From positions 125,342-189,341 of the forward strand of contig NW_019775664.1 in NCBI RefSeq assembly GCF_001039355.2: a stretch of DNA of 64,000 nucleotides, read 5' to 3'. The position numbers were made by a program, and so were the translations under genes. Source of the stretch: Lingula anatina (Eukaryota > Brachiopoda > Lingulata > Lingulida > Lingulidae). The notes beneath the pieces were generated by a model. The model was not told the DNA's origin, searched no databases, and worked only from the letters and a program-made list of their open reading frames with translations. Shown here piece after piece: positions 27,096-39,900 of this stretch. Position 1 is the first letter of the stretch. Each line of letters starts with the position of its first letter.

Positions 27096-30000
27096 ACCTG
27101 AAGATGTAAAACGCCTATTTAGTCAGTTATGGCTATGACAGCAGGAAGACACGTTGCTCATTTTAAAACTAGCTGAATAGTTTTCGTTTATTGCCTTGAT
27201 CTCTACACCATAGGGGGCCAATTAATGATCCGAAATGCTCTGTTACGTCAGAGATTTTGATCGGTACTTTCATCTCTTTTGAATGCCAACTTCACCTTAA
27301 CCATTCTTTGAAAAAATGTATACAAATGCACTTTCCAGATCATTTAATTTTTTTTTTTTTGAGGTCTTGACAGAAATTTTTTGTCATTTTCTATAATGGG
27401 TCTCCATGCTAGAACTCCAACCACATTTTTAAAAAACCCTAAATTATTGTTTAACTATTTTAAGCAGAATATAACTTTAAGTCATATTATGGTTGTCAAT
27501 CTTAAGAAATAGCTGCATTTTATACAAAGATTTTCCTGTATATGTTGAATTCAAGTTTGTAAAACTGTCATGTAAATGAATGTTGGAATGTTATTTTTGC
27601 CTCCCCCCACGTTCCCCTATCTCTCATTATTTCATTTGTTTTTTCTTATTTATTAAATGGACTGGGTCATCTAAATCAGATGTGATAGCCATATAAAATA
27701 AGTTAATGGGAATTTTGTTGTTGCTTTACAGCTTTCCATTCCTTCCAGACATAGTGTGCCTATATATGTCTCCACTCGTGTACACTGAGTTTGCCAACTG
27801 GCCGAATAGTTCAATAAAAAAGCAACATAGAGACAACTTGATTAGGCTGAAATGATCTAACAGTTTGAATAATTCATTGAATTACTGATATAGGCTAGGC
27901 AAATAAAAGCCCTGATTGAACACTGTATTTTTAGAAGGAATAAAAGTAAAGCCAGTGTTCACACTGATAGCTTTTTAAAGTCAGTTGTAAGGGGAAATTG
28001 GCTTCAAAAACAGTTCTTGTGTAGTATTAGGTGTTACATTTCAGAAGTAAGGATGATGCCTGGTAAGCAGCAAAAGATTGCAGAAGATCTAAGGAAAAAA
28101 TCCTTAAATGATTTTTTCTGCCTCACATCCCAAAGACTGTCACTCAGTTATTTATGATGAAAAGAAAACATAGATTGTGGATGGCGGGGTTTCATAAAAA
28201 CAGCATATGAAATCTACACATGTCAGTTGCCATCGACAAAAAGGCCATCTTTCAGGTAACAGTAAATGTTTTGACTTCCTGCCCAGGGTGGAAGGGCTGG
28301 CGTGCTAGCTGCTTCATATATGCAGTAGCTGTCAGCTGTAAACATAAACCATCTGCTCCTGAAGGAAAGCCAAACTGGCTTCTTATTAATATCTTCCAGG
28401 GGTTTTTCTCAAGATATTCACTGTACCTACAAAAATTAGAAGTAGATTGAAATAGAGATCTTAATAAAGGGACCCACTGTGAATAAATCAATCTGTGGTG
28501 TACTAATGGCTAAGAAAATTATTATGATTCCATATACTTTTGCTTTTTTTTCATTATTTTTTTAGTCTATTCCCCCTTTTAAACTCATTTGTTCATTATT
28601 AGATACGTCTTTGTTTTGTGTTCATTTGTGGCATTAAATCAGCAATAGGTTATATAAGGCATCTGCATTGACTTCAATATTCTTACCTTGTTAAAACTTA
28701 AAATGTGATAGAAACTCTGTGGCAGAAAGATAGAGACTGTGGGCAAGCATATGACCTTAAAAGGAATGCAGGGTTTGGAAGCGGGGTCAGTATTGAGCAT
28801 TCAGAAGGTTTTTCATAATGATCTCCTAATTTATTGGCATGATGGGCCATTAAAAACAGATAAATATTGATGTAGTTGGTTATGCCAGGAGTCTGCAGGC
28901 TCTGTACTTTATATTGGCAGCAGATGAAGGGACTGGGTGCTGTAATATTCAAGAAGGTTGCCATAGATTAAACAGACTGCTCCTGGGTGAATGTTAATCA
29001 GATTTTTGAGGCCACATTTGGAGCCATAAGGTGTAAGGAATGCATGCTGGACATATAGCTTATCCATGTAAATGTAGGCATGTTTAACCTCCAGTAAGCT
29101 TTGTTTTTTAAATTAGATACCGATAAAACCCAGGATACATGAGTCAATTTGACGTGTATAAACAGTGTACAAGTGTATGTCTTAAAATTGAGATTATGTT
29201 TTGGCAGATAATGTTTAGGGGAAAGGGGTCATCCCCCTTCTAGGTAAGGGTATGTGGTGAGTGTTGAAATGGCTACCACATTTTTCTGCATTCTGAAGAA
29301 TAATGTAAATCACCTGCAGGACTTTTCAGTAAAATTGGAATATTTTCCTAGCTGAATTTCATTTTATTCAGTCCAGTGCATGTATTGATTAAAAAAATAC
29401 GTGATCTGGGAGATAAAACCCGTGATCTGAAGATTCATTCATCAGTTTTTGAGATCAGTTGACAAATTGAGAAGTATCCACATAATACAGAGACTTTTTT
29501 ATAGATCTGTAAAACTTAAAATTCATCTCAATGTTTATCCTTTCTAGCCATTTTTTTTTTCTGCTCATAAGTCACTTTGCAGTGACATTAAGCCACTGTT
29601 GACATTATTTTAATAGCAAATACAAATGTCTGCTACTAAATGTGGGTTATAAATTTATGGCATACAGCTACACCCAAGTTGATGTCTTATGGTTTTGAGT
29701 CCGCATGCTTCCTGAAGCAAGAAATAGCTTTTGGAAATGCTATCAGCCAGTTTCCGAATAATTTCAGTTATTTAATGGTTAGAGGTGTTTTGAACTTGGT
29801 GATTTTTTTAAAAAATTCAGTGTTTCTAAAGGCTTAAAGGCTCTTCTGTTGCATTCAGTGTGTACTTTCAATACTGGAGCTGGTAATCTGAGATGTGGAT
29901 AATTTATTTCTTTTAAAAACAGACAACAACTAATTTACATAGGGTACTGGACGATTACCCATTATAACAACAAATAAAAAATTAGCTCAGCTGGTTAAAC

Positions 30001-30741
30001 GAGAAGTGGGTTATTTGTAATACAATATTCAAAATATTCAAAATGTGTGAAAAAATGAGGAATGTAAAGTCCTGCTATGTTCAGTAGTGTCAGAGTTAGT
30101 CCCCTGATTGAAAGTATGAGGAAGTCATTTACTAAAAACTGTTGGAATTATCTCTTGTATCTACAGCCTAGTAAATCTATATGAAGTCATATGTTGTTAA
30201 AGGATTGATAATTATCTGACAGGGAAGTTAAACCAAACACTTTGTAGAATAATTGATGTCAGTCCATATTATACTCCTTCCTTCTTGTAGGCTCACACAT
30301 CTAGTATGCAGATTTTTTGTACCAAATCCTGAAAATGATTAAAGGTGGTTGAAGAAAAGAAAAATAATTTTGAAAAAGAAATTACCGGTTTGTCACTGTA
30401 GATGTTTTAAGCTTTAATTACAAGGTCATTATTCATAATAGAATAAGTCCAGCAGTGGATACTCGTAGCTGCTACAACATATTAACCTGATGGAAAATAT
30501 AATTTATCCTTGTCATTTAGAAATAATGCATGCATTGTATTTTGTTTTTTGCTTAGTGTCATATCAGATTGTTTTATCCTGCTAGAGTTGTAGAGAGGTC
30601 GAGTAATAGGTTAGGTAAATAGATAAATTGAGACAATTTATATGATTATTTTAATGTTTGATGCCTCCAAAATGAAGTACCTAGTGCTTTACAGTTTACT
30701 AGCTGTTGACCCAGTTGATGTTCTTTTGGCTTGTCTAATTC

Positions 30742-30761
30742 TTTTTTTTTTTTTTTTTTTT
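30742..30761. repeat. Poly-T tract
   Basis: About twenty consecutive T residues 110 bp upstream of the first coding exon of the SORBS gene. Confidence 0.9.
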
Positions 30762-30945
30762 GTGATTGAAGTAAAAGTGTGCTTGAACATTCAGGATCAA
30801 CAGACTGCAAGTGTTATTATTTTGCCTAATATATTGCTTTTTGGTGATTTTTCCCATGATTTTATTGTTTGCAGCTTTGTATTTAGGTGCTGAGAGTCAG
30901 TCAGGACGTTGGGGCAGCACTCCTTTTACGAACCAGTGAGCAGTG

Positions 30946-33900
30946 ATGGCCACCAGCAATGCCTCCACCGCTCCTGCAGGAATTTCTACTTTCAGTGTCT
31001 GGTCACCTCATGGTTAGTGTGCATGCTTCTGCTACTGCATGACCCCCCAGCCTAGCAATCCTTCTCGCCACCTCTGCCAGCAGAAGAGACAATATAGATA
31101 ACTGTTATCATATTTGTATATATATACACATACTGTGTGTTTATTTTAACTCCTTCAGTATCTGTCTGTGTCAGCACCTATTTTGATCCCAGCTTCATGT
31201 TCCTGGGTTGGCTTTTCTACAAATTTTGGTTGCTTTATAGTAAGAGTAGAACCCCAGCCACCCACACCCAACTTCCTACCATAAAACCAGCACTAGCAGT
31301 GAGAAGCAGCTTAGTTTTACAATGAACAAGAAATTATATATATTATGCTTGGCTATCCAACTCTTGAAAAATATTGTATAATTGAAAAATATTTCACATT
31401 TGCTAATATTAAATATGAACTGTTTACACAAAATTACTGCATGCCTGTGTCCAAAATGAGCATGCATTGTAAATGTAGTTGTTTGAATTTTACTAACCTT
31501 TACTAACTTCATGAAACATTAGTGTATATTAGCATGTTATACACAAAGATAGAAATGAAAAAAATGTATTTTCCAATGATTTTTATTCTATGGTTTCAAC
31601 CTTTTCAGGAACCATTCAAAAAGTTTACAAACCAGTGGCATTTTCAGCAACAGTGCCAACATTTCCTCCACAGACAAGTACCAAACCAAGTCCACAAAAA
31701 AGTATTTCACCCTCTACTACAGATTCTGCTCTGACTGGTAAGTTACCCACCCTTGCTCTTTTGTAATTTACCATTAACAGAACAGTTGTAGTTAAAAATG
31801 AAATGAATATGATTAATATGTGATGACTGGGATATTCCTTCCTTGGATTTCCAATTTATAAGTAGACAATTGGGGAAAGTGAATTTGCTTTATAAATTCT
31901 TTTATTTCAGTAAAGCCAAGATAATATTTTTACTCATTGACAGAGAAAAAGATCACCAGAATTTCCTGTAGATAAATTAACACAATTTGCCAGTCTCTGC
32001 AACAAAACTACTTTATTTCCAATCAGCAGGGGTGTGGTATCCGGGGAAACCAGTCCCCACTTTGGAGTCAGAACAGAAGGAGCTGTCAGAGAAACAAAAG
32101 GAAGACCAATCCCTCAGAGACGTCCCAGTGTGCTGGTCCCCCAGTGGAGCAAAGCACGCTAAAGCCTTCAGACCAGTCAAGCTGGACACCAGCACTAGGA
32201 CACTTAGCAATGTGGGTCCGATGTATTTGTGGTTCAGAATTTTCACTTTATATGTGGACTGTAGACTTAAGATTGTATTTAAATGCCTCTGCCAGTGTAT
32301 GTGGCTTAGATCCAGTGTCTCTTCTTACAAAAATTGATAAATGTGATATTTTTATCCAATTTGCTATTGATTTCCCAAAATGATTTGGACAAAATATTTT
32401 AGTGTTTAAATCTTCAGATAAATGCTCATATACCATAACTATTAGTCTATGGTGGTCACTAGATACCTCTGAATATGTTAAGTGATATAGTAAGGTTAAG
32501 TTCAACTGTAAGCTATATCCCTTTGAATGGCATTCTAATATTATTGTCTGTTTATTTTCAGGGTTCTGTCTCCTCCCCAGATGGTATCACTTCCAGCTCG
32601 GCCACAATCAAGCCATCTGCCATAATGAATGATACTGTTACTATGCATAAACAGCCAGGATCAACTGCATTACATCTACCCAGGACATATAATCCAACAG
32701 TTACATTGCTTCAGAAAAGTAGAGGTAATCCTGAGTTCAATAGGTAGTGCTCTGGTATCACTTTAATTAAATGCAATTTATTTTAGTTGTAATGTGTTTG
32801 ACTAATATAAAGTAACAGGTTTGTTGATTAATGTTTATTTGAGTATTATAGTGTTTTATGATTGGATAATAGTGAGGCAAATGTGAGATTTATAGTATCG
32901 CTAACCAGCAAAACTTGAATCATCGCAGAATAATTTGTTCTATTTTCTATTTTGTTGTCACTTTGCTGCATACTTTGGGCTATTTTTAATTCATCTTTTA
33001 TTTGTTATTTGAATTGGACAGTCTTAGATAAGTTTTAGAATGTTTTGGCCAAACATGCTCTTTTAGGTCCTGTTCAAATCAGAAAAACATTTGATAAAGA
33101 ACAGATTAAGGTGAACAGATTGGTATTTGAATATTTATGGCTCTGGGGAGAAAAAGGGGTCTGGTCATCATGTGTTGTTGGCGAGTCTATTTTTTGATCA
33201 AAGTTGGATCTGAACTGAACATGACCTTTTACTTATGATCTTATGATCGTATTCTATAAAACTGAATCTTGTACTTAAAACCAGGAGACCAAATACTGTA
33301 ATAATGTATGTAAACTCTTTTGATTGTTGGTTAATATATATATATATATTAATGGTGCATGTACTTTGCCTGTTGTTTTGTGTACATTCTCTTCTTGGTA
33401 CAATGACTTTATAGCATGAATATTTGAATGTGGTTTTTTGAAAGCTCACTAAGTTTTGATCTGATATAGAATTTCCTGAAAGATATTGGATATTAAACTA
33501 TGTAATAAAATTTGACTCAATCACAGCATTTCTGAGCCCCAATCTCATTGCACTGGCTTTGATTTATATCTTCAACATATATCTCACGCAGTGCATAATA
33601 AAACACAGCTTTTAACTAATTGTCATTTTATTTATTCTTAAAATTTGGGATTTTCCTTTTAAAAATTAGTGATTTTAACAAGGTTGTTCTGTTATATTCT
33701 TACAAACAGATTTTTGCTGTCTTGTGTACTTTTCTGTCCATTTAAAGTACTTTTGCTGGTGCTTTTAAAGAATTTTAAACTTCTGCCAATCAATAAAACT
33801 GTCTATGACTCTGTGGTACTATTGTCTGAAGTACTGACAGTGGGTAAGCCTACAGGCCTCTTCCTGTACTCCTCAGTCATCTTAATACAAATTTATTAAG

Positions 33901-36900
33901 CCAGGCAAAACAAGAATATTTTTTCACCAAAATGCTATAAGTGGGGAATCCCGGGATTTCTTTGAATTAAGCCAACATAACATAAACTTTATGTAAGCTT
34001 GTTAACACTTATTCATAGTTTGATCTCAGGTTAATTCAAGAGACTCATGAGAACTTTCTTTTGCTCAAAACTCTCAGAAAGTCTTCAGCAGTTTTCATTT
34101 TCTTTTTTTCAGTGGCTTATTCAGAGAATCAAATTGCTAGTGAATCATCTTTCTGTGTAAATTTGTATTAAGTGAAAGTTTTACCACTTCAGTGAACATG
34201 AATTGCCTTTCCAATTCCCTTTGGAATTGTAAAGTGGAAAAATCCATAGTTGGTTGTACTTTATCCTGAATCATTTTGTAAAATGACACCAGGCTTAATT
34301 GGGCTATTAGTAGAGTGTAATAAGAGATTTTCCCTTCTAACGAAAGACGCATAAGCCATGAACCTGATCTCTCAGATCTGTATTGAAAGACCAAATAGGA
34401 GAGAGAAGGCTGTGATATTGGCTTTAGATATCAAGTTGTCATAGTACTTTTGTAGCATTCCAATATTTCTGCACTTTAAGAAAAGCTGACAATATTGTTT
34501 TTTTCACTGTAGCTCACCCAATGTTCCACGCTGTGTTGAGTTGCATGCACTATTTTTACAGATGGTAGCATTACATCTAGTCATGAATCCCCCACCACAC
34601 CTACATCAGTTGAGACCAAGGGTAAGCTTCAAAGTGTGTTATTAGCTTTAAGCTTCCACTGCTTGCTGTGCTGAAAAATTCTTGACAGAATGAGGGGGCT
34701 TAGTGGGGAAAATGTTGTCTCATGGCTGCACACAAATTTTAAAATATCACCCCCCTTAATAACATGTGAGTTTGCAAACCAAACTCCAAAGGTGATTATT
34801 GAACAGTGTAAGGAAAGTATATCATGATGTTATGGCAAGGGATGAGTTTATAAATGAGGAATTTGCAGGCTTTTTTTGGGGGTGAACGATTGGCCTGGCA
34901 TGAGATTTGATGAAAGTAAGATCCCATTAAACCAATCATTATCTATTTGAATTCATTGTATCCATGTATTTATGTGGCAATAGTTTTTTTTTTTAATATA
35001 TAATTTAAAACAAATTTTTTTAAAATGTTCTCTTTTGAACATTCTTCTCAGTCCATACTTTACACATTTTAAAATGCCTTTTCATATCCAGAAACTGATA
35101 ATATCCCCAAAAAAGCTGTGTTTGTCCATGTCTTCTTTATCACTGTCACCATTGCCATCTCCCTCCAACACTTTTGTTCACCCTGTAAATGCCACCTGTA
35201 TTTTTTATTTTCTCCGCATCTACTCAAAGTTTTGTTTTGTAGGTATTCAGGTGAAGTTTCAGGGGATAAAGTCAGCCGAAGCAGTTTTTTTTTGTCTGTT
35301 ATGTTCAACCACCCCACTACTGACAAACCATTTGTTTGTGTTTGAAATGGCTGGGATTTTTTTTTTTTTTTTTTGAAAGTTAAACATTGAAAGGCCATCT
35401 TCTTGTAAATTTCTGCAATTTACCCTTGATCATCATAGTATAAATTACATAAACTTGTAGCTCAGAACAAACTTCAAAACAAACTTTGATGCACTGAAAA
35501 AAAGAGGTTGCCACCTATAAAGTTTACATACATTTACTTTTTAGATAGACCATCACTGGTGTTAAGGTAAAAAAAAAAAGAAGCTAAACTTTCAAAACAG
35601 ATGTTTTTCATCTGTGTAAACATCTACATTACCTGTGAGTCTGTATCTTATTTTTTGTTTTACTCTTTTTTTTGTGGAGAATTGTTTATACATGTGGATC
35701 CGTTTGCCATTGTCTCCTGTTTGTCAATGTTTGCATATTGCAAATGATTTTGCATGCTAAGGTGTTTTAATTCTTCCCATTTTCTTTGTAGAATGTTCCA
35801 TTTAGTCACAATCTTGCATGATGACAACATTTTCCCTAATTGTGATGTAGTTTGCTGTATGATTTAACAATGTCTGAACAGATTATCAGAAATGTTCACA
35901 TAGTCACTTGTACATAGTCACCTATAACGTAAGTCAATGTATAACATTGTACCACATTCCAGAGGGCCAGTTTCCCAAGGGGGCAGTGTATGTGGATGGA
36001 GAAAAACAGGCAGAAGATAATGCGAAACTTCAAGAGAGAAGCAAAGATCTGTCAGATGGGGGATCAACCACTGTGATCAAGACCAATGCAGAGGAGGCGA
36101 GAGCAGTGAAGCCCATTTCACAAACCATCCCTGGAACTGTGAGTAGTTTGTCTTTTGACATTTGATGCATCAAAATTTGTTGTATTTTTATTATTTTTTG
36201 TGTAATCATACATTGCCAATGCTTAATTAATATTTGTAATTAAAGCCACCAATTACAAACCAGTGTCTGTGTGGAATTATTACTATACATTTATATATCT
36301 TAAATGAGTGTTGTCAACTGTTTGGCTCCTGAATTATTTTTTTACATAACTGTCATTATATATTGATATCTTATGTTATTTCTAATAGACTGGGGATGAA
36401 GAAAAAACACCTGATTGGCAAAAAGATGTTTTCAAGCCACTTAGTGTTGTTGTAAAACCTAAAGGTGAGAAATATTGCATATTCAGATTTATTCATTGAA
36501 TCACTGATTTCACATTCTTTCTTCATCATAATGCACTTGTTGTGCATATTTCAAGGATACAGTATTCAAACTATAGCAATGATGTCTAATTTATAAACAG
36601 CAATAATGTTGTTTATTTCTTAGTCTTATTTTTATTTAAGCTTTAAAATTCTCTTTGCAAGTTACACTTTTAATTCAGAAAATGTTTTAGTCTACCATTC
36701 TTCTTGTAGACAATCCAAATCGAATAACTTGAAAGTTTGTCAAAAGGAGTTTTGAAAATGCATGTGTCATGCCAAAATAGATACATCTGGTGATTAACAA
36801 AGATGAAAAGTAGGCAATTTTGTGTCTTTTATACATTTTTTTAAATTTCAAAATATCTTTAAGTAATAAAAATGAATCCAGAAATGAACATAATGGGGTT

Positions 36901-39900
36901 GTATAAAATGATGGTTGGCTGAAGAATGATTTAAGTGTTTTGCTTGCCGAATACTCTTTTGCATAAATAGCAGGTTACACATTAAAAAAATATCATCAAA
37001 TTTATACCTTCCAAGTTGTCATATCTCTCAAATTTGTTTTGAACTTCAAATTTTAGTGTGACTTATAACCAGAATATGCAATTCAAGACATACTTATTTT
37101 GGCAACTTACATAATTTGGCAAGACACATGTTCATGCATGTTCGTATTTTTATTCAAGACAGTTGAAGTTACACAGTCAACAGCATGATAAGGTCAAGCT
37201 TCTTGTGAACTCTACTCTGACAGCTGGTGACTCCATTAAATGATATTCATTACGCAGCTGAGACCAGGAAATGTTGGACTGTATTTTTCAGAAAAGCAGT
37301 ACCACTCCACATCTTCACTAGAGCTGCAGGACAGTTCCTCACCAGGGAAGTCATTTACACAAAGCAAAAAGCATAATAGTTTGGAAAGGAACAAGAAAAG
37401 GTATTGGATGTAGTTTTTACTGAGAGTTATTATACTATGAAAGGATCGTGTTAGGCGTGTTTAAGATATGTTTGGACTACAAGTTTGGTCTGAAAATTTT
37501 GATCATAGAAGTTTAATATGAAATATGAATTTACAATTTTTTATTCCTCGAGATGCCTTTTTGCAGATGTACTACTTAATATATTTAGATATTAATCATA
37601 AAAAGTCTTTAAAAACTATTGAAAAATTAAGGCTAAGAAATTAGGGTTATATCAAAGCAGTGGATTTCATTTTCATCCAACATAACATCTGGGAAATTTT
37701 AGTCATTAAAGTAATACTATGAATACATCATTCCGTTTAAATGTAAATTTGGCCTTGGACATTCCTAGATGATTCATAACTTATCAGATCTATATTTTAT
37801 AACTGTATTTTAGCAACATATTTTAAGAAATCTAAATATGCCAAATGTGATTTAAAGAAGTGAAAAAAGGTAGTATTGATTGTAAATTTTCTAGCCATTG
37901 CATATTTTATATACTGCGTAATGTTGCATGTGGAAATAACTAAATTGCCAAAGACATCTGTCACGCAGTAGTTTGGAACTGTGACGTCCTTGAAACATAT
38001 GGTACAATCTATTAAACAGGGTGGGAAGCCATCATAGCTACAGCTGGGACGTCTAGCATATGACAGCTTTGGTAGTAGAAAGAATGAAGTATAGATTATT
38101 AATGAGTCTTATGAATATGATATTTAAGGTTATGAAAGAGATCCATAACAAGAGATGCGTGCAGAGTGTGTACCATTCAGAAGTCAAATGTCTTTTTCAG
38201 CTAATTGCGCCTAGTTTCAGAATTAATATAAAATTGATTAGATAGCCCATTATAGAAAATGCTTTTGTTTGGTTATGGAAATTATTCAGATGGGTTAATG
38301 GATCCACAAATTAGCATGCCTAGTCCTCAGTGCCATTTGAAAGTATCACTACCTTTTTACATTGATGTGTAATGTAATGCTTAAGTTTACTACTGTGAGA
38401 CCACATGGTTCCTAAGTCAGATTCCTAATATTTACTAATTTTGTGTCAGAGTTTTGATTCAGTTGCACAAGAAAAAGGCGCATACATTTTACATTTTTTA
38501 TTATATAAAATTAATGATTGTTTATGGAAACACTGTAGTAAACTTTTCATATTATGTGTGCACAGGACATTGAGATATAGACCAGAATTTGATATTCCTT
38601 ATTTTTGTGTTTTAATAGGATTTAAATTATACTTGATATTTGGGTTGTGTTTTTCTTCTTTTTGACATTTGGAACACATGATTGGTTTTAGAAAGTGAAC
38701 TATGCGTCAGTGCTGTAGGTGTTCATATTTTTCTGCTTTACTGTACTGGAATTTTGAAATTGTTAGCAAAATTTCCAGTTATGGTATGCTGATACAGCTA
38801 TATCATGCATTATACAGAAGAATATTGTGAATATTCATCTTTACAGTTCATGGTCTCCACCCAGTGCCCGTAATCGCATAGAAGTGTACAAAAACCAGCC
38901 AAGGAAAATTGAGGAGTATGAACCAGGGTTCTCCTCTATCGCATTCAGACAGGCGAAAGTAGTAAGTAAAAGAGGCAGCAATTCCGAGTTAGTTCTCAGT
39001 CAGTTGATGGGCTAGATATGAGTGCATTAAGATAAGCTGTCTGTAGCTTTCTTCAGAATGTATCTGCTTGAAACTCGATCCCTTTCCATAGCCAGAACTT
39101 GAATAGTGCTGATTGCAATTTTGTTGCATTGCCATATGAATTTTGGAGGTAGTGGAGCATGAAATAGTAATTGGAAAATTTATTTGAATATTATGTATTA
39201 TTTGAAGCAATTGAAATCATGGAAAATTTGTGTCTGAAAAAAGAGGGCCCAAAGTATGTGATGCAAATTGGTTGTTTAAGAAAAGTTTGTTTTTTTTTAT
39301 TTTTAGAGTCCATATTTTTTCAACCCTCCACCAGACCTGCCTGGACAGTTCAGTTCCTAGTGAGTTTTTAAGCTTTATAATTCAACATTACATATTTACA
39401 CAATAAGCATATATAGCAAGTTCATGTTTCATCATTCATGTTTATTCCAGAAAATGAGACAGAGGAATATTTTTGTCTAAAAAGTTAACAAATAAATTTT
39501 GTTTACAAATTGATTGTAGATTTATATTGATTATTTGAAATCACCAAAATTTTTGTTTGACAGAGACTTAAATGTGGTTTTGGGTATTTCCTTGTCTAGC
39601 ACTTTGCCAGCCAGGATAAAGATTCCTTCAGACTCTGATGGCCCAGTGTCTGCTCACAGTAGCTCCAGCTCTCCCACCTCTGAGTCCAAAGAGCTCTACA
39701 AACAAATACAACAAGGAGGTGAAATACCACACTTTGGACTGAGAAAAACATTACCAGAAAAGACATCAGGTACTGTTTTTTTAAGACATATCTTTGCATC
39801 TGTATTTACAACTCTTCTCATTTCCTTAAAAAAGAAAAATGTTTCACAAAAAATGTTATTTTTCACATATATTTTGTTTGTTTGTTTGCATTAATTAAAT

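Larger units (their letters stand above)
26064..30874 (+). other. Presumed first intron of SORBS gene
   Basis: About 4.8 kb between the candidate leader exon and the first coding exon. No frame in it has both good splice sites and a recognisable protein. Holds the degenerate tandem array at 26872-27095 and a poly-T tract at 30742-30761. Confidence 0.35.

Noticed and set aside
28220-28491. Overlapping open frames in the first SORBS intron as a hidden exon
   Set aside because: Composition is slightly richer in GC, but no good acceptor/donor pair or family similarity is visible.
31987-32383. Plus-strand frames continuing past 32211 as coding sequence
   Set aside because: Splicing at AAT/GTGGGT joins in phase to exon 32562, which carries the conserved NPTVTLLQ segment; the continuation is intron.
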